A stretch of 64,000 nt of DNA from Fluctibacter corallii. GTDB taxonomy: Bacteria > Pseudomonadota > Gammaproteobacteria > Enterobacterales > Alteromonadaceae. Positions 10,523 through 22,479 of the stretch are shown here, one piece after another. Location: the NCBI RefSeq assembly GCF_025751585.1, contig NZ_JAOWKX010000002.1, positions 341,662 through 405,661 on the forward strand, written 5' to 3'. The notes under the pieces were generated by a model that saw nothing but the letters and a program-made list of their open reading frames with translations, had not been told where the DNA came from and made no database searches. Within the stretch, counting starts at the first letter, position 1; the number at the start of each line of letters is the position of its first letter. Both the position numbers and the translations under genes were made by a program.

Positions 10523-13069
10523 ATGGCGCGTTTATCAGGTTTACAAAGGGTAATGGAGGCAGGGTTGATCTTGACCTCCGTATTTGCCTTCTTTTTATTG
10601 CTAGCGCTAGCATCTTTTCATCCCGCCGACCCTGGTTGGAGTCAAGCTGGGTTGCAGGGCAACATACACAATTGGGTTGGTCCCGTTGGCGCTTGGTTTG
10701 CAGATATTCTTTTAAACACCTTTGGACGGGTTGCATTTGCTATCCCGTTTATTTGTGCGTTTATTGGCTGGTTTTTATTTCATCAGGTTAAACATATTGT
10801 CGAATTTGACTATACCACGATAGGCTTGCGCATAATTGGCGGGTTACTTGTACTTTTGGGAGTAAGCGGCCTGTTTAGTATTAATGCAGATGATATCTTC
10901 ACCTTCTCGGCAGGCGGGATCATCGGCGATTTAATCAGTGCGGGTTTGGTGCCTTATTTTAGTGTCGCTGGGACGGTATTGTTGTTGCTGTGCTTTCTGT
11001 GTACGGGATTTACCCTCCTAACAGGGATCTCATGGCTCACTATTGTCGACACGTTAGGTGCGTTTACCATTAAAGGCGCTTTGGCCGCCTACAGAGCACC
11101 GCAACGTTTACAACACGCATCAATACCACGATTATCATTTACGCCTAATAGCAATCGCTCGCTTGAAGGGGAGGGGAGGGAACCCTCACCGTCTGATGAT
11201 GAAATCCATATAACTCGCTTTCAGGCTGCGCCCGAGGCATCATCTGTTGAAGACAGCCAAGAGCAGGCAGTGAGTGACAAATCTAAACGCGCTTCTGCAT
11301 CGATGTATGAGCGTGATCATGTCGGTGACGAACTGCACAATACAGAACCTGCGTATGACACATCAACTGACTCAAATCTCGGTAACACGAATGATGACGA
11401 TCATCGGGTGGAGCCGAGTATTCCGGAAGAGGTGTTTACCAACGCGCCTGAAGAATCTAAGGGTGACAAGAAAGATTACGCGATGTCAATTGAAGAGTTG
11501 CGTGAGAAGGTGCGTCAAAAGAAAGCCTCTACGGGAGCACCTGAGCCCGTTACAATCGACGATGGAGAGCCGCTTGCGCCACTACCTTCGTTTGAATTGT
11601 TAGATAGACCCGATAGATCAAAAAATCCGATTTCTCAGGAAGAATTGGATGTGCTCTCTCGCTTATTAGAAGACAAGCTCGCTGATTTTAATATTGAAGC
11701 CAATGTAGTGGGTGTCTATCCAGGTCCGGTGATTACACGGTTTGAATTGGATTTAGCGCCGGGTGTAAAAGTCAGTAAAATTACAGGTTTGTCGAAAGAT
11801 TTGGCGCGCGCGATGTCTGCCACTTCTGTTCGTGTGGTTGAAGTTATTCCTGGTAAGTCTTATATCGGACTAGAGCTACCCAACAAGCACCGTGAAACAG
11901 TTCGCTTAAGTGAAGTGATTGCCTGTGATGCTTTTCAAAGCTCAAGTTCTGCCCTGACTATGGTTCTCGGGGCAGACATTGCTGGTAACCCTGTGGTCGT
12001 CGATTTGGCTAAAATGCCGCACTTATTGGTTGCGGGTACGACAGGGTCGGGTAAGTCTGTTGGCGTTAACGTCATGATATTGAGTCTTTTGTATAAATCA
12101 AAGCCAGAAGATGTTCGAATGATCATGATAGATCCCAAGATGCTTGAATTGTCAGTGTATGAAGGCATACCTCATCTATTGGCTGAAGTCGTTACGGATA
12201 TGAAAGAAGCGGCCAATGCATTGCGTTGGTGTGTGGGTGAAATGGAACGTCGCTATCGATTGATGTCTGCCCTTGGGGTGAGAAACTTAAAAGGCTACAA
12301 CGCTAAAGTTACTCAAGCCATTGCTGACGGCACCCCGATAAAAGATCCGCTTTGGCGCGCTGAGGAGAGTATGGACAGTGAAGCGCCTGATTTAGAGAAG
12401 CTGCCTAGCATCGTGGTGGTGGTCGACGAATTTGCCGATATGATGATGATTGTCGGCAAAAAGGTAGAAGAGCTTATCGCGCGTATTGCGCAAAAAGCAC
12501 GTGCCGCAGGTATCCATCTCGTACTGGCAACGCAGCGTCCGTCGGTTGATGTGGTGACCGGGTTAATTAAAGCGAATATTCCAACCCGAATCGCCTTTCA
12601 GGTATCCACTAAGATTGACTCCAGAACCATACTTGATCAACAAGGTGCAGAAACCTTATTGGGTATGGGAGATATGCTCTATTTACCTCCTGGAACGGGC
12701 GTGCCTACACGTGTGCACGGGGCCTTTGTTGACGACCATGAAGTACACGCGGTTGTTGCTGACTGGAAACGTCGTGGCGAACCTGAGTATATAGACGAGA
12801 TTCTAAACGGAGAAGCCAGTGCAGAAGTGCTTCTGCCGGGAGAGCAACCGGAAGGCGGCGACCAAGAGTTCGATGCATTCTATGATGAAGCGGTGTCATT
12901 TGTAACAGAAACCCGCCGAGCATCGGTATCGGGCGTGCAACGTAAATTCAGAATTGGTTACAATCGCGCAGCGCGCCTTGTTGAACAAATGGAACAAAGT
13001 GGTGTCGTAAGTGCACCAGGTCATAACGGTAATCGTGAAGTGCTGGCGCCACCGCCGCCAAAGGAATAA
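10523..13069 (+). CDS. ftsK: DNA translocase FtsK
   Basis: Septal motor that pumps chromosome dimers to dif and activates XerCD. The frame is open from 10466, but family N-termini fit the ATG at 10523 ([17 protein letters not shown]); neither start has a strong Shine-Dalgarno. Four or five membrane helices fill roughly residues 10-190. A short acidic linker follows, then the RecA-like motor with Walker [11 protein letters not shown] (about residue 505) and Walker [11 protein letters not shown], and a C-terminal winged-helix gamma domain that reads KOPS. The linker is much shorter than in E. coli FtsK. Confidence 0.93.
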   Translation: MARLSGLQRVMEAGLILTSVFAFFLLLALASFHPADPGWSQAGLQGNIHNWVGPVGAWFADILLNTFGRVAFAIPFICAFIGWFLFHQVKHIVEFDYTTIGLRIIGGLLVLLGVSGLFSINADDIFTFSAGGIIGDLISAGLVPYFSVAGTVLLLLCFLCTGFTLLTGISWLTIVDTLGAFTIKGALAAYRAPQRLQHASIPRLSFTPNSNRSLEGEGREPSPSDDEIHITRFQAAPEASSVEDSQEQAVSDKSKRASASMYERDHVGDELHNTEPAYDTSTDSNLGNTNDDDHRVEPSIPEEVFTNAPEESKGDKKDYAMSIEELREKVRQKKASTGAPEPVTIDDGEPLAPLPSFELLDRPDRSKNPISQEELDVLSRLLEDKLADFNIEANVVGVYPGPVITRFELDLAPGVKVSKITGLSKDLARAMSATSVRVVEVIPGKSYIGLELPNKHRETVRLSEVIACDAFQSSSSALTMVLGADIAGNPVVVDLAKMPHLLVAGTTGSGKSVGVNVMILSLLYKSKPEDVRMIMIDPKMLELSVYEGIPHLLAEVVTDMKEAANALRWCVGEMERRYRLMSALGVRNLKGYNAKVTQAIADGTPIKDPLWRAEESMDSEAPDLEKLPSIVVVVDEFADMMMIVGKKVEELIARIAQKARAAGIHLVLATQRPSVDVVTGLIKANIPTRIAFQVSTKIDSRTILDQQGAETLLGMGDMLYLPPGTGVPTRVHGAFVDDHEVHAVVADWKRRGEPEYIDEILNGEASAEVLLPGEQPEGGDQEFDAFYDEAVSFVTETRRASVSGVQRKFRIGYNRAARLVEQMEQSGVVSAPGHNGNREVLAPPPPKE

Positions 13070-13074
13070 TGTGA

Positions 13075-13704
13075 ATGTCGTATAAAAGAATGATAAATGT
13101 GTCTGTGTTTGCATTGAGTGTTGCTTTCTCTGTGATGGCTCATGCGGATTTAGCTGCTCAGGCGTTAAAAGATAAACTAAGCAAACTCTCTACTTATCAG
13201 GCTGAATTTACGCAGACAGTGCTTGATGAAGAGCAAAATCTACTTCAAGAAGCGCAAGGTAAAATCGCGATTTTGCGGCCTAATCGTTTGTACTGGGAGA
13301 CGTATTCTCCCAGCGAAAACACTCTTATCGCAGATGGTGAAGCCGTATGGCATATCGATCCTTTTGTTGAGCAGGTGGTTGCCATTAGCCAACAGCAAGC
13401 TGTCGTAAATAACCCAGTCATGTTGCTTTCCAGTAACGATGATTCTGTATGGGAAACCTTCAAGGTTACGCAACCATCAAAATCTATATTTGATGTTTAT
13501 AGCCTTGATGAAAATGCATTAATCAAGCGTTTGGTACTGCATTTTGATGATACGCGTTTGGTTAAGCTTATTTTTGTAGACAGTCAATCACAGAAAAGTG
13601 TGTTGAGCTTTTCTGACGTCAATCAAAATAGCGATATTTCCCCTAGTATCTTCGATTTTACGCTACCTGAAGGGTACGATTTAGATGATCAGAGAGGCCA
13701 ATGA
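13075..13704 (+). CDS. lolA: Outer-membrane lipoprotein carrier protein LolA
   Basis: Periplasmic chaperone that takes lipoproteins from LolCDE and delivers them to LolB. The 209-aa precursor has a Sec signal peptide ending near AHA (about residue 24). The mature protein has LolA features such as [12 protein letters not shown] and [12 protein letters not shown]. It starts five bases after ftsK, and its end overlaps the rarA start by 4 bp, so the genes are probably one transcript. Confidence 0.93.
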   Translation: MSYKRMINVSVFALSVAFSVMAHADLAAQALKDKLSKLSTYQAEFTQTVLDEEQNLLQEAQGKIAILRPNRLYWETYSPSENTLIADGEAVWHIDPFVEQVVAISQQQAVVNNPVMLLSSNDDSVWETFKVTQPSKSIFDVYSLDENALIKRLVLHFDDTRLVKLIFVDSQSQKSVLSFSDVNQNSDISPSIFDFTLPEGYDLDDQRGQ

Positions 13705-15026
13705 CACTCGATCTCGGACTCACGCCTGATTTTGCCCCTTTGGCTGCGCGCATGCGGCCACGAACCATAGAGGAATATCGAGGACAAGAGCATATTGTCG
13801 GCAAAGGCAAGCCGCTGAGAAAAGCCATTGAGCGTGGTCAATGTCATTCTATGATTTTGTGGGGGCCTCCAGGAACGGGTAAAACAACGCTTGCCGAGGT
13901 TATTGCGCAACATTGTCACGCACATGTAGAACGAATTTCTGCAGTGACGTCGGGTGTCAAAGATATTCGAGCAGCGATTGAATCAGCCAAACAACATGCT
14001 GCCATGGCGGCAAAGCAAACCATTTTGTTTGTTGACGAAGTACATCGATTCAATAAGGCACAGCAAGACGCATTCTTACCTTTTATTGAAGATGGCACAG
14101 TAACGTTTATCGGTGCAACGACAGAAAATCCCTCTTTTGAGCTGAATAGCGCCTTGTTGTCACGGGCCCGCGTATACGTGTTAAAGGCACTTTCACCAGA
14201 TGCTTTACGTGAATTGCTTGACGCTGCATGTACAGATGTTCAGCGCGGTCTAGGAGAAAGGGGCTTAACTATTGACGATGATGCTGCACATTTGTTGTTA
14301 GATATGTGCGGCGGTGATGGACGCCGATTGCTCAATTATCTGGAATTATCAGCAGACTTTGCAGAAGACAACAAAATTAGCAGAGATATTGTTAAGCTGG
14401 CTGTAGGCGACAAAGTTGCGCAATATGATAAAGGCGGCGATCAATTCTATGACCTTATCTCGGCTTTTCATAAATCAGTACGAGGTTCTTCACCCGATGG
14501 GGCTTTGTATTGGTACGCGCGAATGCTTGTTGCGGGTTGTGACCCCCTATATGTGGCCAGAAGGTTGTTAGCCATAGCAACGGAAGATATCGGCAACGCC
14601 GATCCGCGCGCGATGCAAGTATGCTTAAATGCATGGGATATTTTTCACCGAGTTGGCCCTGCGGAAGGAGAGCGGGCGATTGCGCAGGCAACCTTGTACT
14701 GTGCGGCGGCGGCGAAAAGTAATGCCGTATACACGGCGTTTAAACAGGCCGTCAGAGATGCAAAATCATTGCCCGACTACGATGTACCTTTGCATTTACG
14801 CAATGCTCCCACCTCGCTAATGAAAGAGATGGGACACGGCGCAGAGTACCGTTATGCGCATGATGAACAAGGGGCTTATGCGGCGGGCGAGGTGTATTTG
14901 CCCGAAGCATTAAAAGACACCCAATACTACGCGCCTTCAGAGCGTGGTACAGAAAAGCAAATTAAAGCGAAACTCGATTATCTGCGCGGTTTGGATGCGA
15001 CGAGCTCAATTAAAAGGTACGAATAA
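13701..15026 (+). CDS. rarA: Replication-associated recombination protein A (AAA ATPase)
   Basis: AAA+ ATPase of the RarA/Mgs1/WRNIP1 family acting at stalled forks. The 441-aa protein has Walker [10 protein letters not shown] (55-63), Walker [17 protein letters not shown], sensor [18 protein letters not shown], and the C-terminal MgsA region with [13 protein letters not shown]. The start ATG overlaps the lolA stop (ATGA). Order lolA-rarA-crcB-serS is near that of E. coli, with crcB inserted. Confidence 0.94.
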   Translation: MTLDLGLTPDFAPLAARMRPRTIEEYRGQEHIVGKGKPLRKAIERGQCHSMILWGPPGTGKTTLAEVIAQHCHAHVERISAVTSGVKDIRAAIESAKQHAAMAAKQTILFVDEVHRFNKAQQDAFLPFIEDGTVTFIGATTENPSFELNSALLSRARVYVLKALSPDALRELLDAACTDVQRGLGERGLTIDDDAAHLLLDMCGGDGRRLLNYLELSADFAEDNKISRDIVKLAVGDKVAQYDKGGDQFYDLISAFHKSVRGSSPDGALYWYARMLVAGCDPLYVARRLLAIATEDIGNADPRAMQVCLNAWDIFHRVGPAEGERAIAQATLYCAAAAKSNAVYTAFKQAVRDAKSLPDYDVPLHLRNAPTSLMKEMGHGAEYRYAHDEQGAYAAGEVYLPEALKDTQYYAPSERGTEKQIKAKLDYLRGLDATSSIKRYE

Positions 15027-15028
15027 CC

Positions 15029-16719
<1,691 letters not shown>

Positions 16720-16762
16720 TTACTAAATCTAGATGTGTTAACCACTGCACATAAATAAAAAC

Positions 16763-16797
16763 AAAAAATCTCGGCCTTTGAGCCGAGATTTTTTTTA
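16763..16797. terminator. Bidirectional terminator between serS and tusE
   Basis: ATCTCGGC (16768-16775) pairs with GCCGAGAT (16782-16789), with A-run upstream and T-run downstream. It can end serS on the plus strand and the tus operon on the minus strand. Confidence 0.85.
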
Positions 16798-16891
16798 TAT
16801 TTTGGAAGAAACGTTTAGTGTGACTATCACTCAACATAGCGACTGAATAGGCTAGATAGCGAGCAGACAGTCAATATTTAGATTATAGACA

Positions 16892-17245
16892 TCATAGGCA
16901 CTTAGCGGGTTTGGGCAGGCCGGCGACTTTAGTTGCCTGCTTGGCTGGTCCTTTGGGAAAAAGGCGATGCAAGTATCGGCTATTGCCTTTTTCTGGCCCG
17001 AACTTCTTTTCCATCGCTTTCACCAGCGCGCGTATGGCTGGGCTGGTATTGAATTCCAGATAAAAAGCACGCACAAAGTTGACAACTTCCCAACGGCTTT
17101 CGTCTAATTCTATCGATTCACGTTTTGCGATTTCTTCTGCCAATTCAGGAGACCAATCATCTACATTAAGTAAATAGCCCGCTTTGTCTGTAGGAATGCT
17201 TTTACCATCAAATTCGATACTATGTGTCATTGTATTACTTACCAT
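16892..17245 (-). CDS. tusE: Sulfur relay protein TusE (DsrC-like)
   Basis: Accepts persulfide sulfur from TusBCD and passes it to MnmA for 2-thiolation of tRNA wobble uridine. The family signature [48 protein letters not shown] and the C-terminal LPKPAKCL are present, with the sulfur-carrying Cys as the penultimate residue. The start may instead be the second Met (17230, [10 protein letters not shown]), closer to family N-termini. It overlaps tusB by 7 bp and is last in the tusDCBE operon. Confidence 0.94.
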   Translation of the reverse strand: MVSNTMTHSIEFDGKSIPTDKAGYLLNVDDWSPELAEEIAKRESIELDESRWEVVNFVRAFYLEFNTSPAIRALVKAMEKKFGPEKGNSRYLHRLFPKGPAKQATKVAGLPKPAKCL

Positions 17246-17526
17246 GATACTACTTGGGTGTACTGTAGGCTGAGCTCAACCATGTCAGCGTAACTAATTT
17301 GTGTTACCTGTTCGGGGAGCTGTGTCAGGCCCCGTGCCATAAGATCTTCTTTCAACGCATAAATGCGCGCAACTGTGCCAACAAATTCGTTAAAATTGGG
17401 GAAAGCTGCGATGTACACGGCATCCTCAGTGAGCAGCAGTGCATCTTCCTCTTGAATGCGTGTTTGCAAAGAAAAACTTGAAGAAGGTGAGTCTGGTGCG
17501 GTGTGAAGCTTATGGAGTACGGCCAT
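17239..17526 (-). CDS. tusB: Sulfurtransferase complex subunit TusB (DsrH-like)
   Basis: Small subunit of the cytosolic TusBCD hexamer in the tRNA 2-thiouridine sulfur relay. The 95-aa product starts [11 protein letters not shown], the usual MLHxl family start, and keeps the [13 protein letters not shown] strand and the conserved [10 protein letters not shown] end. It shows low overall conservation as usual for TusB; position between tusC and tusE supports the call. Confidence 0.88.
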   Translation of the reverse strand: MAVLHKLHTAPDSPSSSFSLQTRIQEEDALLLTEDAVYIAAFPNFNEFVGTVARIYALKEDLMARGLTQLPEQVTQISYADMVELSLQYTQVVSW

Positions 17527-17527
17527 A

Positions 17528-17884
17528 CTAAAATCTCAAAATCGTGTCTGCTTGTTGGATATGAACGTTCATATCCGCTTCATTTAGAAGTGTAACATCA
17601 ATACATAAATCTTCTTGTTTTAGTCCACGAATTTGTAAACTCGTATTACAAACAAAAATTTCTTCAATGTCATAGAATTCAAGCGCTGCAAATGTTTTAC
17701 TAATATTTCTTGCCTCAATTGCATCAGTGCGTTGGGCGTTAAGTAGCTGATACACACCGTTATCCATAAAGTACAGGCGCACATTTTGACCAAAACTTCC
17801 CGCAGCTAGGGCAAGATCAAGAGATTCAATGGCTACGCCAGACCCGTGGGGCGCGATTGTATTTAAAATTGCCAGTGTTTTCAA
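17528..17884 (-). CDS. tusC: Sulfurtransferase complex subunit TusC (DsrF-like)
   Basis: Structural subunit of TusBCD. The 118-aa protein shows the DsrE/F fold pattern: IAPHGSGVAIESLDLALAAGSF, VRLYFMDNGVYQL, and the Cys-containing loop VCNTSLQIRGL. The start overlaps the tusD stop by 4 bp and its stop is one base from tusB, indicating coupled translation. Confidence 0.9.
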   Translation of the reverse strand: MKTLAILNTIAPHGSGVAIESLDLALAAGSFGQNVRLYFMDNGVYQLLNAQRTDAIEARNISKTFAALEFYDIEEIFVCNTSLQIRGLKQEDLCIDVTLLNEADMNVHIQQADTILRF

Positions 17885-18270
17885 AATTGAATGGTCCTGT
17901 CTGCATCATTGATAATAGATACTAGTTCTCCAAGGCCAACAGACTCAAATGGAGCATCAAAGTTGAAGTGTTGTAAATCTAAATCTTCAGCATCTTGCTC
18001 AGACACAATGCCTCTGCGGTTGGCAGCAGTGACACACACCATCAATGGGGTTTGGGTAGATGCTTTAAATGCTTTCCATGCGTGATGCATGTTTAATTCA
18101 TCGCTGTGACCTGCGATAAACCCGTTTGCGTTAGCGCTACCTGCTTGATAGAAGAATACGCCTTTTATGTCGTGCCCAGCGGCTAAAGCAGCCTGTGAGA
18201 ACCTGAGGGCAGTATACGCCCCCTGACTATCAAACGGTGCACGTGTGACAACTATTGCAAAAGAAGCCAA
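17881..18270 (-). CDS. tusD: Sulfurtransferase complex subunit TusD (DsrE-like)
   Basis: Sulfur-accepting subunit of TusBCD; takes persulfide from TusA and passes it to TusE. The 129-aa protein has the DsrE core FAIVVTRAPFDSQGAYTALRF, KGVFFYQAGSANANGF and the active-site Cys in VCVTAANRRGI. The frame is open to a GTG at 18291, but that start would place the Shine-Dalgarno GGAGAG (18275-18280) inside the gene. A TTG at 18270 sits four bases after it and fits family N-termini, so TTG is chosen. Confidence 0.9.
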   Translation of the reverse strand: MASFAIVVTRAPFDSQGAYTALRFSQAALAAGHDIKGVFFYQAGSANANGFIAGHSDELNMHHAWKAFKASTQTPLMVCVTAANRRGIVSEQDAEDLDLQHFNFDAPFESVGLGELVSIINDADRTIQF

Positions 18271-18283
18271 TCTGCTCTCCAAA

Positions 18284-18309
18284 TAAAACACCCCGGCAAG
18301 CCGGGGTGT
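18284..18309 (-). terminator. Terminator after the BI-1/YccA gene
   Basis: A perfect 10-bp GC-rich stem (18288-18297 with 18300-18309, minimal loop), followed on the minus strand by TTTTATTT. It ends the BI-1 gene. The downstream tusD Shine-Dalgarno lies close by, so some read-through may feed tusDCBE. Confidence 0.8.
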
Positions 18310-18336
18310 AATGAATCTATTTATGTCAGTGAGATA

Positions 18337-19005
18337 TTAATCGTCACCGCCGAATGCGCCTAGCAAGTGAAGAATAGACGTGAACAAGTTATAAATGTTC
18401 AGGTACATCGACACTGTTGCACGAATGTAGTTAGTTTCACCACCGTGAATAATACGGCTTGTATCATACAGGATGAGGCCTGACATGATAAATACGATTG
18501 CTGAACTAATTGCAAGGCTGACCGCAGGCACCTGGAAGAACAGGTTCGCAAGAGCGGCAACTAATACCACAATCAAACCCACCATCAGGAAGCCACCCAT
18601 GAAAGAAAAATCTTTCTTGGTTGTTAGTACGTAGCCAGACAGTGCAAAGAACACAAGTGCAGTAGCACCTAGTGCTTGCATGATCAGTTCTGGACCATTC
18701 GCTAATCCTGCATAAAAGCTCAGTGTATAGCCTAACGAGCCGCCTAATAGGCCAGTGAAAGCGAATACCCAGAAAATACCAGATGCTTTCTCAGCTTGAC
18801 TGTTTACTACGAACAGCAATACAAATGCGCCGATGCTCATTCCCAGTGCTGCCATAGGGCCAATACCGATAGATGCAGTAATGCCTGCACAGACCGCACT
18901 GAACGCCAATGTCATTGCTAACAACATATAGGTGTTGCGCAAGACTTTGTTCGTTTCAAGTACCGACGGACTTGATGCCGAACTGTACATACTTCTTTGT
19001 TCCAT
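18337..19005 (-). CDS. yccA: Bax inhibitor-1 family membrane protein (YccA-like)
   Basis: Seven-helix inner-membrane protein of the BI-1/TMBIM family; E. coli YccA is an FtsH substrate and modulator. The 222-aa protein starts with a short soluble tail (MEQRSMYSSAS) then helices from about residue 24. It ends with the family sequence LILYDTSRIIHGGETNYIRA and SMYLNIYNLFTSILHLLGAF. The start at 19005 is chosen because GGAGG (19010-19014) lies just upstream; a farther TTG would put that site inside the gene. The neighbour tusE matches the yccA-tusE pair of E. coli. Confidence 0.9.
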   Translation of the reverse strand: MEQRSMYSSASSPSVLETNKVLRNTYMLLAMTLAFSAVCAGITASIGIGPMAALGMSIGAFVLLFVVNSQAEKASGIFWVFAFTGLLGGSLGYTLSFYAGLANGPELIMQALGATALVFFALSGYVLTTKKDFSFMGGFLMVGLIVVLVAALANLFFQVPAVSLAISSAIVFIMSGLILYDTSRIIHGGETNYIRATVSMYLNIYNLFTSILHLLGAFGGDD

Positions 19006-19190
19006 TTGTTCCTCCAAAGAACGTTTAGGTAATTGTAATAAAGCCTTTTATAGATAGTGTATTTGTATGGTGTTTAGTTCAATTTTTCAAGCAATATAGA
19101 TAGAAGAATTCGTAAGAATGTATAATTTGATCGAAATAAGTACAATTTGCTTATGGAGTAAGCAAACAGTTCTTTTTTATTATTTATTGC

Positions 19191-19218
19191 TTTACAAGCC
19201 GAAAAATATCATTAAGAT
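19191..19218 (+). promoter_or_regulatory. Putative promoter for the tRNA-Ser pair
   Basis: TTTACA (19191-19196), 16-base spacer, TAAGAT (19213-19218), followed by a GC-containing discriminator. The expected transcript start is a few bases before the tRNA at 19233. Confidence 0.5.
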
Positions 19219-19232
19219 GCGCATCAGATTTC

Positions 19233-19325
<93 letters not shown>

Positions 19326-19394
19326 ATTCTATGTGAGTCTGAAATCATCAGGCTTATTTTATATCGCGTAATGCGATACGACAATTCGGTTTTA

Positions 19395-19486
<92 letters not shown>

Positions 19487-19495
19487 TATACAAGA

Positions 19496-19520
19496 ACCCA
19501 TGCAATTGCATGGGTTTTTT
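19496..19520 (+). terminator. Terminator after the tRNA-Ser pair
   Basis: AACCCATGCA and TGCATGGGTT form a perfect palindromic hairpin followed by a T-run, 10 bases past the second tRNA. Confidence 0.85.
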
Positions 19521-19775
19521 GTTTCTGCCACAGAAGATGTTAGTTTTCACATCATGGCGTCTTCATATTCATTTTTACCTCATCTTTCACGCAAGGGTGT
19601 CGTGTGCTTTTCGATTTTAAGGCATAGCAATGCGTAAAAAATAACACCATATTAACAATTGATTAGGGTTTTTCATGAATACGTCAGTGTTTTTCAAAAA
19701 TCCGTAAGTGAATAATGCAAAAGGATTTTATAGTGATTTCATTATAATAAGGTTACTTTCGGGTAGGGATCGCTT

Positions 19776-22376
19776 ATGAATGGCTCAACGTCTTACACTT
19801 TGTCAGGTTTGCTGCTTTTATCTATTTTATCTCCGCATATTGGGGTTGCCCAAACGTCCGAATCAATCGCCAGCGAGTCACCTCATGAAGGGCTTGAAAT
19901 TATTGAAGTCACAGCACAAAAACGCGTGCAAAGTGTGATGACCGTTCCCATCACGGTGGGAACAGTAACAGCCGATACCTTAGAGGCAAGCTCATCTATA
20001 TTGTTGAGTGATATTGAGAAGTTTATTCCTGGCTTTGAATTTGACGACAGTAATATGACCCAAGCGGGCATTACTATGCGAGGTATCTCTAGCCCGAATA
20101 TCAGTGTGGGCGGTGATCCATCTTCCGCACTTTTTTATGATGATATATATATGCCTAGAGCAGCGCAAAATGTGCTGTTTTCAGATATTGAGCGCATCGA
20201 AGTCCTCAAAGGCCCACAAGGCACGTTATTTGGCAGAAATGCCGCATTGGGTGTAGTGCACATTATCCCTAAAGCGCCGGTGTCTGACACAGAAGGCTTT
20301 TTAAAAGTGACGCTAGGAACCGACTATTTATTTCGATTAGAAGGCATGGCGAATGTTGCGCTATCTGAGCACGTGAATATGCGTGTTAATGCACTGTCTA
20401 ATCAACAAGATGGCATCGTAAAGAATAATGCCAGACCAACATGGAACGACGGCGCCAAAGTTTGGGATCTCGGTGCACGTGATCATCAGGCGTTGCGTGT
20501 TGCATTTGCTGGTGAAGTGAATAGTGATACTCAGTGGCAATTGTCGGTAGATATCGAGGACTTGGAGCAAGCCCCACCCATGGCCGTGGGTACCAGTGAG
20601 TTTGCGTATAATGGCGGGATAGACCCTTTTGCTGACTATGCTGAAAATGATGTGAGAGAGGGCGTAGAATCTCGTGAAATGGTAGGCGTAATAGCTAAGT
20701 TAACACATGACTTCAGTGAGGTGTGGGCGGCAAAGTGGGTAGTAGGTTACCGTGAGTGGGAAACGGTCAACCGAGAAGATGAGGACGGCACAGCTAATCT
20801 CTCTCGATATTTCGATACGTCGAATAACGAAGACTCAGATATCACCTATACAGAGTTACAATTTAACTATACGGGCGAGCGATTGAATCTAGTATTTGGC
20901 GGTTCGTATACGTCCGAAAATGTCTCGCAGCAAACTGAATTGAACATGACCACCGACACAGTGGCCAGATTGGTTACCCAAAATCTTAATGGACAAATTC
21001 AAGCCAATATCGCTGACGAACTGGCTGCGCAACTAGGAGGGCGTTCAGATGCTGCTGCGGCAGCCGTTTTTGGAGATGGGGTGACATTTGATCAAGCGGT
21101 TGCGATGCAGTTTAGTCAGATGGGCTTGCCGCTAGACCACATTTGGCAACCTGAGCAATGGGCGGGTGCACTAACGGCTTTGGGCTTCGCCAACGACATT
21201 ATGGCAGGGATTGGATTTCCCGGATTGCCGTTAACAGCCGATGTTGTTACGGCAACAGGTGATATTACCTATGATATTGTGGCTCAAGCCCTTCAAGAAC
21301 CCGCCATATTTGGTCCGAGTTATTCAGGGCAATTTTGGCAGGAGAATGTGTTTAATACGGGAGATTTTACCAATTGGGGTGTGTATGTGGATGCCGAGTG
21401 GCAACTTACTGATAAATGGACAGTGATCACTGGGCTTCGATATTCAAAAGATGACAAGTCTTTCACGTGGAGGATCCCCCCCACGACATTTCGCGCGCAG
21501 CGAGAGGGTGTAACCAATTTACTGTTCCCTGAAGTACAAACGCAAGCACAGAATACGTGGAGCAAAACCACAGGCAGATTGGTGAGCCGTTATCAGTTTT
21601 CGGCTGATCACATGGTATTTGCGTCATATTCAACTGGGTACAAAGCGGGAGGCTTTGATTCGTTGGTGCCTGTTACCGATAGCTCATCGTTGGGCGCGTT
21701 TGAGCCTGAAGATGCGAAAAATATCGAGCTAGGATACAAAGGTGTATTTAATCGCACATTAATTGCCAATATGAGCCTATACAGAACGGAACTCGACAAT
21801 TTTCAGATCTCGATTGAATCAAAAGGCCCTCAAAACGCGCAGGCGATTCCAACCATTATTAATGAAAATCGCGAAATTAAGGGGGTAGAGCTCGATTTAC
21901 GTTGGCAAATTAATGACAGCCTTGTGGCGGGTATTGTCACAGAAATTCGAGAAACAGAGATTGAAACACCCAATTTTTATAATGCGCTAGGCGAGCTTAT
22001 TCCTGCGCGTACCCGTGATTTTGATGCAGCTACCAATTACACCTTCACATTGGATTGGATGCCCGATACCCGTCTAGGGTTGATGACGGTGCACCTAGAC
22101 TACGAATTTGTTGAGAATATTCAGGATCAAGCTCCTGATATTGAAGCGTTTAAGTTAGCGGTTCCTGCCTACTTTGATGATCGTCAGTTATTAAACGGGC
22201 GGATTGCGTTGTCTGATGACACAGAAACGTGGCATATCGCACTTTGGATAAAAAATGCGTTAGATGAGCGCTATGTTGAATCTTTGGGTGGACGTACAGC
22301 GCAGACGTTAGGAACGCCCTTTGCAAAAATCAACCGAGGACGCGAACTGGGTGTCGACGTGAAATATACGTTTTAG
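19776..22376 (+). CDS. TonB-dependent outer-membrane receptor
   Basis: Energised outer-membrane transporter of unknown substrate. The 866-aa protein has a signal peptide ending near VAQ (residue 25), a TonB-box-like IIEVTAQKR, a plug domain with MRGISSPN and RIEVLKGPQGTLFGRNA, and a 22-strand barrel ending in VDVKYTF with terminal Phe. Residues about 388-525 form a helix-prone, Ala-rich insertion between barrel strands. An AraC-type regulator follows after 103 bp, then a cytochrome gene set, suggesting shared function. No clear Fur box is seen upstream, so iron uptake is not supported. Confidence 0.92.
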   Translation: MNGSTSYTLSGLLLLSILSPHIGVAQTSESIASESPHEGLEIIEVTAQKRVQSVMTVPITVGTVTADTLEASSSILLSDIEKFIPGFEFDDSNMTQAGITMRGISSPNISVGGDPSSALFYDDIYMPRAAQNVLFSDIERIEVLKGPQGTLFGRNAALGVVHIIPKAPVSDTEGFLKVTLGTDYLFRLEGMANVALSEHVNMRVNALSNQQDGIVKNNARPTWNDGAKVWDLGARDHQALRVAFAGEVNSDTQWQLSVDIEDLEQAPPMAVGTSEFAYNGGIDPFADYAENDVREGVESREMVGVIAKLTHDFSEVWAAKWVVGYREWETVNREDEDGTANLSRYFDTSNNEDSDITYTELQFNYTGERLNLVFGGSYTSENVSQQTELNMTTDTVARLVTQNLNGQIQANIADELAAQLGGRSDAAAAAVFGDGVTFDQAVAMQFSQMGLPLDHIWQPEQWAGALTALGFANDIMAGIGFPGLPLTADVVTATGDITYDIVAQALQEPAIFGPSYSGQFWQENVFNTGDFTNWGVYVDAEWQLTDKWTVITGLRYSKDDKSFTWRIPPTTFRAQREGVTNLLFPEVQTQAQNTWSKTTGRLVSRYQFSADHMVFASYSTGYKAGGFDSLVPVTDSSSLGAFEPEDAKNIELGYKGVFNRTLIANMSLYRTELDNFQISIESKGPQNAQAIPTIINENREIKGVELDLRWQINDSLVAGIVTEIRETEIETPNFYNALGELIPARTRDFDAATNYTFTLDWMPDTRLGLMTVHLDYEFVENIQDQAPDIEAFKLAVPAYFDDRQLLNGRIALSDDTETWHIALWIKNALDERYVESLGGRTAQTLGTPFAKINRGRELGVDVKYTF

Positions 22377-22479
22377 TATTTCATCGATGAAAGGATTGAC
22401 TGGTCATACAAACTTTGCCTTATGAATTGAATTACGGCAGGATAGATATTCAGGTTAAGGATCAACAGGTTGTGGAATT

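Noticed and set aside
19146..19178. Perfect 8-bp hairpin (TTTGCTTA with TAAGCAAA) followed by a T-rich run upstream of tRNA-Ser
   Set aside because: No plus-strand gene precedes it; could be a short RNA with the TATAAT at 19121, but no convincing -35 box, so not listed.
19680..19775. Fur box upstream of the TonB receptor
   Set aside because: Sequence is AT-rich with a TATAAT at 19743, but no 19-bp palindrome like the Fur consensus.
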